Assembly: GCA_905221605.1 (NCBI GenBank)
Contig: CAJNDS010002798.1
Coordinates: 71,437 to 135,436, forward strand
DNA: 64,000 nucleotides
Origin: Symbiodinium natans
Taxonomy: Eukaryota > Sar > Dinophyceae > Suessiales > Symbiodiniaceae
Direction of reading: 5' to 3'
Below the pieces are notes generated by a model. It was given only the letters and a program-made list of their open reading frames with translations, was not told the origin of the DNA and did not search any database. Made by a program: the position numbers and the translations under genes. This document shows, in pieces, positions 55,700-64,000 of this stretch; position 1 is the stretch's first letter, and each line of letters begins with the position of its first letter.

Positions 55700-57250
55700 T
55701 TGGAAGTGCACTTAAACGGGGCGGTTCCTGAGAACTAGAGTTGGGTACCGAGAAGTAGAGTTTAGGTATGTTAGGGTTAAGCAAATTCGTTCCAGCAAAC
55801 GTGCACACTATAACTCAGGAGGCTAGCCAAACAACTCGAACCTTCTTTCGTGTGTTAGAAAAGGCTTTGCGAGATTTGGAGAGTTTGTTGGCCCAAGCAA
55901 GGGTTTAAGAAGTTTCGGTTGGGCGTTGCGAGTAACGGGCCTGTGGCTAAGGTGGTACGGGTTGGGTTTCATAAGGCTTGGCGGCATCTACCGCTCTAGT
56001 ACCACCTGCAGGTGCTGGCGCACCCGCCCATGGGTTTCGGTCCAGGGTTTTGCAGCGATCTTCTTTGTCGAAGGTTGCGGGCGCCTACCCTAAACCCTCA
56101 GCGCTAAACCCTAAAGCCCGGTTTAGGGCTTATGTAGGGGATTTATGGTTTTGGGCTTATATACAGTTCAGGGGTTGACTTAAGGTTTGGGGATTATAGA
56201 ACTCGAGGCTTGGCTGAAACCCGAAAACCACACACGGACTTCGGCCTCCTCCCCAATGGTCCGAAGCTCCGACACACATGCACTAGAAGCCCACGGTGTA
56301 GGTTTAGGGTGCACAGGGCCGCGGGCTGCGGGTTCAGGGTTCAGGTTTAGGGTAAACGCCATCAGTCCCGGGTCCCTTCATATTCAAGATCCCAATGATG
56401 CCTGAACCTCCCACGTCCCACATGACCAAACCACCTAAAGCGCCCAGCATACAACTGGATCCTAAACCCTATAAGCCGTAAGGATATCCACGCTTCCCAC
56501 TTCGGCGCCTCTGCGAACTCCGAGCTGTTTGGGGTAGTTTAGAGTGTCGGGTCTGGGGCTTAGGGTGGTTTAGGGTTTCACATCCTTTTGGGGTGAGGCC
56601 TGCCTGGAGGGTTCCTGTTTGGGCGTGGCTTAGAGCGATTGGTGGTTCAGGTCGCTTGTTGGCTTTGAGGTTTGGAGGATATTATATAGGGCTTAAGCTG
56701 AGCCTCTCTGACTCGCCCAAATCGCTTGGGCCCTGCCCAAAACTCAAACCCAAAACCCTAAAACTTCTCAAACTGTGGATACGAGACGTGAGATTGGAAC
56801 CCAGGGCAGAAAGGGTTCAAACCAGCAAGAACTCCAGCACCCAGGACACTGCTACCGTTGTCCCTACGTAGGGCACGCGGCCACGATTGGCTTCTTTGGA
56901 CTTCGGAATAGTGTAGGGCCCTTTTTAGCTTTTGTAGAGGGTTTCGGCTGTCTTTGGGTTTAGGGACCTTAAGCGGGGGCTGGGCTTTGAGCTCTTGTAG
57001 GGCTTCACGTTTTGAAGTCGAGGGGTCTCAATAAATTTCGCGACAGCCGGCCATGTTTCCAGACCTATATGACGTTCAACGCGTATTTGTTTTGAAGTTG
57101 GTTTTCGCGCCCAAGCACAGCTTCGAAAATGATGCGTGCACGAGTGCGCGTCGTTTTGAAAGGTGAGTTCATGCACAAAACAGAGTCTTTTCGCGCAGGA
57201 AATCGGTTTCAAGATGTTTCAAGAATGATATGCGCGCGCGCATCATTTTG
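55700..57250. other. Gene-free stretch with scattered telomere-like words
   Basis: Both orientations of ctaaaccct / agggtttag occur as isolated or short runs (about 56090-56150, 56310-56350, 56460, 56540-56580, 56750). No coding sequence recognised. Confidence 0.5.
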
Positions 57251-57828
57251 GAAACTGGTTTTGCGCCGCTGCAAACGAAGTTTCCGGCATGAGCCGGCTT
57301 CCGATGCAGGCAAAGCTGGTCTTTATCAGCCAGGAAACCTGGGCCTTGCTCCGGGCGGGAGGGTTTTGCATGTATCGGTCTGGGCCCAGACCGAGACATG
57401 CAGCACCATTTCTCCACCCAAGGCAAAACATATCTGGGCAGCAATGGTTTTCCAAAAAACTGACATGCAAAACTCTCCGGGCCGGAGGTTTCTGCATGTA
57501 TCGGTCTGGGCCGTCCGGCTAGCCGGTTAGGGCACAGGTATTGATCACAGAGCCAGGAATCCCGGAATACCTGGTGGCCGGTCGGCGACATATCTGCGTG
57601 TATCGGTCTGGGCCCAGACCGATACATGCAAAACCCTCCCGCCGGGAGGGTTTTGCATGTACGCGCTGCTTGTCTCGGACTGGGCGCAGACCGAGACCTG
57701 CAAGACATTTTTTGTGCCAGGTTTCTTCGCTGAAAGAAACCAGCTTTACCTGTATCGGAAGCCGGCTCACGCCGGAAACCTACGCAGGGACAACGGTTGC
57801 GCAGTCCTGGGTGCTGGAGTTCTTGCTG
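56823..57828. repeat. Foldback element with two-part inverted arms
   Basis: 57280-57345 is the reverse complement of about 57715-57779 (words gtttccggc, gagccggcttccgat, caaagctgg, gaaacctgg). Immediately outside, 57779-57828 is the reverse complement of 56823-56872 (caagaactccagcacccagga, ccgttgtccct, acgtagg). So the right arm is continuous while the left arm is split by ~400 bp, consistent with an insertion into one arm. Confidence 0.85.
57599..57661. repeat. Two overlapping perfect palindromes
   Basis: 57599-57626 is a perfect 28-bp palindrome centred on GGGCCC. 57623-57661 is a perfect palindrome with 19-bp arms and a 1-nt centre. They overlap by four bases. The first palindrome core (tatcggtctgggcccagaccga) recurs at about 57375. 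Confidence 0.95.
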
Positions 57829-58348
57829 ATTTGAGCCCTTTAACTCTTCCCCGGAACTTTGATTAAACTAAGCCCGGAAACCCCAGCTAAAGCTTGAATC
57901 AAACGTCCTCAAAAATCTGATGCCCTGTGTTCCAATCTCACGGCTCGTAAGCCCAAAACCAGGGGAGCATCACGAGCATCAGCAGCCCTGGCCCGGGGCC
58001 CCAAGGCAGTACAAAACGCAGAACAACGCTGAAATCGCTACAAATACCGTGTTTTTATGAGGTCACGCGCGCTTCCGACCCCCACCCCAAAGTGATCATC
58101 ATCGAAACCCATGTCCCGGCAAGGGGTCTGCTGATGGGTCGCATCATCGAGCCATCGCTTCTCGTGTGGCTTCGTGGGCCTTCGGGCCCACGGCCCAAAG
58201 ACCCAGCTGATGCTCATGATGCTTTTTTCGGGCGGTTCTCAAGAGGAGAAAACCTCGTAAATACCGAGCGTTTTGTGGGTCGGCGTAAACACACCCCTAA
58301 ACTCGTCATTTTATGCGCTCGAACGGCATCATGCCCACAAAACACCCG

Positions 58349-58396
58349 AAAAGCAAGACCCCGAATGCCCTTAAGAGCATTCGGGGTCTTGCTTTT
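58349..58396. repeat. Hairpin with 20-bp perfect arms, wider imperfect arms
   Basis: 58349-58368 and 58377-58396 are exact reverse complements around an 8-nt centre. Imperfect complementarity continues outward to about 58283 and 58465 (cctaaac, gcatgcc words). The phrase gctgatgctcatgatgct occurs on both sides as a direct repeat (58208, 58478). Confidence 0.92.
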
Positions 58397-58616
58397 AGGT
58401 GTTTCGCGGGCATGCCAGCGTTCAAGCACAGATAATCGGCGTGTTTAGGGGGGTTTTGGATGGCCTGGGGGAGGCCGCTGATGCTCATGATGCTCCCTTT
58501 CCTGAGTCCCAAATAGCTGAAATAGCTTCCCAAGCAAAAGAACGTGTGTTTACAGCGATTTCTGAAGGCTTTCGAAGGCAGATGTTTTTAGGTCTCCCAA
58601 ACCAACCCCGCTGATG

Positions 58617-59558
58617 CTGCTGAGGCGCAAGAGAAAGAGAGACAGAGAGAAGGAGACGAAGAGAGGAAGAGAGGAAGAGAGGAAGAGAGGAAGAGAGGAA
58701 GAGAGAAAGAGAGAAAGAGAGAAAGAGAGAAAGAGAGAAAGAGAGAAAGAGAGAAAGAGAGAAAGAGAGAAAGAGAGAAAGAGAGAAAGAGAGAAAGAGA
58801 GAAAGAGAGAAAGAGAGAAAGAGAGAAAGAGAGAAAGAAAGAAAGAGAGAAAGAAAGAAAGAGAGAAAGAAGGAAAGAGAGAAAGAAAGAAAGAAAGAGA
58901 GAAAGAAAGAGAGAAAGAAAGAGAGAAAGAAAGAGAGAAAGAAAGAGAGAAAGAAAGAGAGAAAGAAAGAGAGAAAGAAAGAGAGAAAGACAGAGAGAAA
59001 GACAGAGAGAAAGACAGAGAGAAAGAAAGAGAGAAAGAAAGAGAGAAAGAGAGAAAGAAAGAGAGAAAGAAAGAAAGAGAGAAAGAAAGAGAGAAAGAAA
59101 GAGAGAAAGAAAGAGAGAAAGAAAGAGAGAAAGAAGGAGAGAAGGAAGGAGAGAAGGAAGGAGAGAAGGAAGGAGAGAAAGAAGGAGAGAAAGAAGGAGA
59201 GAAAGAAGGAGAGAAAGAAGGAGAGAAAGAAGGAGAGAAAGAAGGAGAGAAAGAAGGAGAGAAAGAAGGAGAGAAAGAAGGAGAGAAAGAAAGAGAGAAA
59301 GAAAGAGAGAAAGAAAGAGAGAAAGGAAGAGAGAAAGAAAGAGAGAAAGAAAGAGAGAAAGAAAGAGATAAAGAAACAGAGAAAGAAAGAGAGAAAGAAA
59401 GAGAGAAAGAGAGAAAGAAAGAAAGAGAGAAAGCAAGCGAGAAAGAAAGAGAGAGAGAGAAAGAGAAAAAGAAAGAGAGAAAGAAAGAGAGAAAGAAGGA
59501 GAGAAAGAAAGAGAGAAAAAAAGAGAGAAAGAAAGAGAGAAAGAAAGAGAGAAAGAAA

Positions 59559-59635
<77 letters not shown>

Positions 59636-60627
59636 AAGAGAGAAAGAGATAAAGAGAGAAAGAGAGCAAGAGATAAAGAGAGAAAGAGGGAAAGAGGGAA
59701 AGAGGGAAAGAGGTAAAGAGGGAAAGAGGGAAAGAGGGAAAGACAGAAAGAGAGAAAGAGGAAAGAGGGAAAGAGGGAAAGAGAGAAAGAGAGAAGAGGG
59801 AAAGAGGGAAAGAGGGAAAGAGGGAAAGAGGGAAAGAGGGAAAGAGGGAAAGAGGGAAAGAGGGAAAGAGGGAAAGAGGGAAAGAGGGAAAGAGGGAAAG
59901 AGGGAAAGAGGGAAAGAGGGAAAGAGGGAAAGAGGGAAAGAGGGAAAGAGGGAAAGAGGGAAAGAGAGAAAGAGGGAAAGAGGGAAAGAGGGAAAGAGGG
60001 AAAGGGAAAGAGGGAAAGAGGGAAAGAGGGAAAGAGGGAAAGAGGGAAAGAGGGAAAGAGGGAAAGAGGGAAAGAGGGAAAGAGAGAAAGGAAAGAGGCA
60101 AAGGGAAAGAGGGAAAGAGGGGAAAGAGGGGAAAGAGGGGAAAGAGGGGAAAGAGGGGAAAGAGGGGAAAGAGGGAAAAAGGGAAAGAGGGAAAGAGTGA
60201 AAGAGGAAAAGAGGGATAGAGGGAAAGAGGGAAAGAGGGGAGAGGGAAAGAGGGAAAGAGTGAAAGAGGGAAAGAGGGAAAGAGGGGAAGAGGGGAAGAG
60301 GGAAAGAGGGAAAGAGGGAAAGAGGGAAAGAGGGAAAGAGGAAAAGAGGGGAAGAGGGGAAGACGGGAAGAGGGGAAGAGGGGAAGAGGGAAAGAGGGAA
60401 AGAGGGAAAGAGGGAAAGAGGGAAAGAGGGAAAGAGGGAAAGAGGGAAAGAGGGAAACAGGGAAAGAGGGAAAGAGGAAAAGAGGAAAAGGGAAGAGGGG
60501 AAGAGGGGAAGAGGGGAAGAGGGGAAGATGGGAAGAGGGGCAGAGGGAAAAAGGGAAAGAGGAAAAGAGGAAAAGAGGAAAAGAGGGGAAGAGGGGAAGA
60601 GGGAAGAGGGAAAGAGGGAAAGAGATT
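58617..60627. repeat. ~2-kb polypurine (GA-rich) tract
   Basis: About 2.0 kb of almost uninterrupted purines on the plus strand, with zones of different unit: GAGGAA/GAGAAA 6-8-mers (58650-58840), a 12-mer gagagaaagaaa (58840-59550), GA-rich (59550-59650), gagggaaa 8-mer (59680-60110), then mixed gaggggaa. Only a few C or T bases interrupt it. The long Lys/Glu/Arg (plus) and Phe/Leu/Ser (minus) frames are by-products. Confidence 0.97.
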
Positions 60628-60639
60628 CATGATATTATT

Positions 60640-62330
60640 TGATTAGAGAGACATTCAGCCAGCATGCCAAGAATGAGTTAGCGCGACCAAGATACCAGAG
60701 TTTTCTAAGACACCTGCCGACTTCGAAAACGATCCCATCCCATACAAGACTGCCCCCGAACGTAGTATAGGTAGGGGCCCTAATGATGAGAATAGGGTTT
60801 TGGGGGTTGTTGTAGTTTCACTAAAGGAGACCATATCTAAGGGTTTACTCTTAATTCTTCCGACCCCAAGATTCAGCTCAAGCCTCAGCAGGCAAAGCGC
60901 CACTTTGCAATCGCACGAGAGTCCAAGGGTTTGTTGGTCTTGCTGCACGCAGCATGGGGCATAAACATCAAATTGTTGATGGAGCTCCAGGGTGAAGAAG
61001 ACTGCCCGAATCGTGACTCCACTCCACTATAGTTCGGCAAAGAGCGCGGAATTCACGACGCAGGTTGCAGTCGGCAAAAATGTGGCATGGCCTTTAGGTC
61101 CTGTACAGAAAATGCCAAAACTTCCAAGACGAAATGCAGCAAGTCCTGGCGTCTCTGAGAGAAGCGCCACTGCGTGGCATCAGTGACCAACTCCTGCTTC
61201 GGGTTTAGGAATGGATGAAAAACCCACAAGTAACTCAACAAAGCCCAAAATAACAAAACGCCTCAAACCTACAGCTTCAAGCTCTGAGTCCACGCAAAAA
61301 AAGTAGTCAGCCAGAGCTTCGATGGCCTGAGCCTGAATGGAACGAGACCATGAAAAGAACTCGGTGCAGGTTCGTCTATGCTAATCAGAAAATCGGAAAT
61401 CACGGTCCACACCAGGGAGTCCCATTACGCTACATTTGCTACATCCTAAGGGCAGCTCTACGGCCCCTTAACATGGTCCCTTACCTTCTTTAACAGGGTT
61501 TCTACAGGGCCCAAAACCCGACTAGCTTGCAGCCTAAGCTTCAATTCAAAAAAAGGCGATGACGTCTGCGGGTTCACTCTCGGTGCTTCACGTAAAATGT
61601 GCAACTGACTCGCGTCTGCTTTGCAGATGCGTGGCATCAAGGTCACATCGACAAGGTTATAGACCATTGTTTTTTTGTGGCTTAGGCAACGTTGGGCGGA
61701 AAACCCTCGAGTCTAGGAGTCTAGGCAAAGGGCAAAAAAGCGACGGGTGCTTCCGACAGCTCAGCATCTTAGGCAATGTCTGTCCCACACCTCGGTCCCA
61801 CTTACGCTTCTCTACGTCACATGGGCTTGGTCACTAGATAATCCCATGAAGACAGTGGCACCGCAACCTCAGCTGCCAAAAACTCATGGGCTGAGCGCCA
61901 GACGTCGGCCCTCAACAAGCACCTGAGTTTTGAGTTTTTTTCCTTGGGGCAAAGGTTCAGAATCTCCCGGCTTTCTTCAACCGGTTGGGCTGATGGGATA
62001 GCGGGTTTTGCTAGAGCCCCTGATCAGATCACATTCGCCCGCACCCTAGGCCCTATGCAATCTAAGCACACGCACCATGACGGAGGCAGGCCCAGTGTGC
62101 AAACTCGAGGGGCCTCCTCCCTCTCACCAGGGCTTCTTGCAATGGAAGCTGTGCAAAGGAAAACCATTCAACATCCCTGGGAGTTGCTCTACAGTGGGGT
62201 CCCTCCAGAGTCGGCTTGATTCTACGACTCTATTCTAAAAGCTACATACACAAGAGCCTACAAGTCTACAAGTGAATCCATTCGCCTTTGGTGAAACCAA
62301 ACAGTCCGCCAGAGCTGAGGAAGGGGAAGC
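60640..62330. other. Region without a supported gene
   Basis: No protein-like frame or conserved motif seen. Isolated telomere-like words only. Confidence 0.4.
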
Positions 62331-62431
62331 CAACCCTAAACCCTAAACCCTAAAAAGCCAAGCCACGGGCTCTAGCTGGAGATGATCTCTTCCAGGTGCA
62401 GCATGTAGGTGCCTTAGATACCCATATGGGT

Positions 62432-62524
62432 GGTTCTCTGAAATTAGGCTCCCTTTTTGGGTCCACTGTCTGATGCGGCACCCTTATAAGAGAGGATCCC
62501 AAAAGGGACCCTAGATTAGAGAAC
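62432..62524. repeat. Imperfect inverted repeat beside telomere-like array
   Basis: Left arm 62432-62463 and right arm 62494-62524 share ttctct, ttagg and tccctttt words in reverse complement, with ~6 mismatches over ~31 bp. Confidence 0.7.
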
Positions 62525-62526
62525 TA

Positions 62527-62634
62527 CCCCCTAAACCCTAAACCCTAAACCCTAAACCCTAAACCCTAAACCCTAAACCCTAAACCCTAAACCCTAAACC
62601 CTAAACCCTAAACCCTAAACCCTAAACCCTAAAC
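62527..62634. repeat. Telomere-like (CCCTAAA)n array, ~15 units
   Basis: Perfect seven-base units on the plus strand in C-rich orientation, matching the TTTAGGG-type telomere repeat reported for dinoflagellates and plants. Confidence 0.95.
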
Positions 62635-62723
62635 CACATCCACCCGAAAAATGGATGGCTCGCTGAGGTTCGACCACGTGAAGCTAGGTGCTTCGATGCT
62701 CCTCATGCCAGGGCTATCTACAC

Positions 62724-62782
62724 CCCAAACCCTAAACTGCCCTAAACCCGAAACCCTAAACCCTAAACCCTAAACCCTAAAC
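62724..62782. repeat. Second (CCCTAAA)n block, partly degenerate
   Basis: Seven to eight units, the first ones degenerate, same orientation as the 62527 array. Confidence 0.9.
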
Positions 62783-63550
62783 AGGGCGTCGTCAAATATC
62801 GAGGCACCGAAGATAACCACCAGGACGGCGGTCAGCGGGGCCACCATTGGGCAACCATCTTGGCTGCTGCACATCTTGACGTGCACACTGACAGGTAGAA
62901 CAGAGGTAGGATGAGTTCAGCGGGACCAGAAATCTAGAAATCCAGAAAATACTCGCACCGCTTCTGCGTATTAGGGGGACGCAGCATGAGGTGCCCCTGT
63001 CATAGCCAACTGGCATAAGGTGTATTTAGGAGGAGAAACATCGGATCCTCCGTCAAATCGTGCTGCCTGGAACAAGTTCGTCTGCTCAAACCTGCTCTTG
63101 CACGCCAAGCCACATGCACTGAGCTTGCAAAGCCTTGGAGAATTGAAATGAACTCATGTGCCATACTCCCTTCCCCCGTTTACTAGAAGACCCTCGCCCC
63201 CCCCCCCCCGGTTCAGGTTTAGGCCTTCAGGTTGAACTATAAGAGTCTGGAATTTAAGGCTGAGGTGGTGAACGCATGGGGTTCAGAGTTAAGGTTTCGA
63301 GCTTCAGTAGGGTTTGGCTCAGGGTGTTTCAGGGTCCTAGGGTTTTGAAGGCCTTAGTCTAGTCTGGGTTTGCAGTACGGTAGCTTGCGTGTTGCTGCCT
63401 GTCAGGGAGAAGCGATTAGAATCGAACAAGTCTTGCTGCGACTGGCATGAAGATGTCCATCAACTCCCATTTGTGCATGAACCTAAACCCCTCAACCTCT
63501 AAACTCTAAACCCCCAAGAGACGAAACTCGGACAACCTCACATCTTGGGA

Positions 63551-63650
63551 TGGGATGTTCCCCCTTATTCGAACAGTCCTTCATAAGGATTCTAGTACCC
63601 CCTATTATAATCCCTCTTAAGGACTGTTAGTAGAAGGGGGGAACATCCCA
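63551..63650. repeat. Inverted repeat, ~42-bp arms, ~15-nt centre
   Basis: Left arm 63551-63591 and right arm 63607-63650 (tgggatgttcccc, gaacagtcctt and gg(a)tt words in reverse complement). About 80% matched. Confidence 0.88.
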
Positions 63651-63753
63651 ACCTCACATATTGAATTCCTCGGCCAGGCAACTTCATCACCCGGGAGAGG
63701 CGGGCAAAGCGCTCCAGAATCAGCATTCGCAATACCTGGGCGGCATGACTCAG

Positions 63754-63846
63754 GTTTTAGGGTTTAGGGTTTAGGGTTCGGGGTTTAGGGTTTAGGGTTT
63801 AGGGTTTAGGGTTTGGGGTTTAGGGTTTAGGATTTAGGGTTTAGGT
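63754..63846. repeat. Telomere-like (TTTAGGG)n array, ~13 units
   Basis: Near-perfect units in G-rich orientation on the plus strand, opposite to the arrays at 62.5-62.8 kb. Confidence 0.94.
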
Positions 63847-64000
63847 GTTGGGGAGCTCTCAAAAAAGGCGAGGAAGCGCCAAGAGATGTGGGCGAGATTC
63901 TTCTTCTAAACCAGGCAAGAGCCGGGCTCCCTAACGAGCAGTCCTTGAGCCCAGGTCGCTCAAGGACAGCAAGGCGACAGAAGCGCCCACAAAGCAAGAA

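Noticed and set aside
55137-55715. 192-codon frame with repeated ECPTP/SAQPQ words
   Set aside because: Translation of the 'gagtgcccaacccca' repeat; the competing minus frame is open too.
58485-60630. Very long open frames (528, 538 and 680 codons) rich in Lys/Glu/Arg or Phe/Leu/Ser
   Set aside because: They are forced by the polypurine repeat: few stop codons can occur in either strand of such sequence.

Overview
The window reads as nuclear DNA of a dinoflagellate. The evidence is mixed GT-AG, GC-AG and GA-AG introns whose acceptors are almost always AG followed by G; TTTAGGG-type telomere-like repeats; a degenerate spliced-leader-like sequence upstream of one gene; very repeat-rich intergenic DNA; and the fact that every gene I can recognise lies on the minus strand, as expected for the unidirectional gene blocks of these genomes. 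No CRISPR array, rRNA, plasmid or phage features are present.

Genes I can assign, all minus strand, from left to right: a protein kinase with a degenerate EF-hand (2624-4643); a small two-exon gene that may be mitoribosomal mL53-like (5644-6109); a J-domain/rhodanese fusion (12867-14974); an RNA-repair fusion of a 2H phosphoesterase, a TPR-like linker and an RNA ligase (24535-26777); a MYND-zinc-finger SMYD-like protein (32530-33525); a Shewanella-like metallophosphatase broken by a stop and about eight single-base indels (36755-42244); and a six-exon stand-alone dihydrofolate reductase (44129-45284). Splice joins were worked out by hand from reading phase and family motifs. They are predictions, not transcript-supported.

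Between these lie many shorter open frames that look like single exons of unrecognised genes (for example 9448-9866, 12153-12758, 18565-18835, 28989-29400, 53338-54000). They are listed with low to moderate confidence. Some real exons contain no Met codon, so simple Met-to-stop ORFs under-represent the coding content.

The rest is repeats: a hairpin with 75-bp arms at 17.2 kb followed by a ~140-bp tandem array; 3.8 kb of stacked tandem repeats inside one intron of the phosphatase pseudogene (38.2-42.0 kb); a GTAGCA hexanucleotide array at 49 kb; a ~2-kb pure polypurine tract (58.6-60.6 kb); foldback/palindrome clusters at 57-58.5 kb; and, at the right end, telomere-like arrays in outward orientation enclosing ~1 kb, with imperfect hairpins. 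The genes show no operon-like functional link. The most unusual content is the RNA-repair fusion, the J-rhodanese fusion, the stand-alone DHFR and the decayed phosphatase gene.
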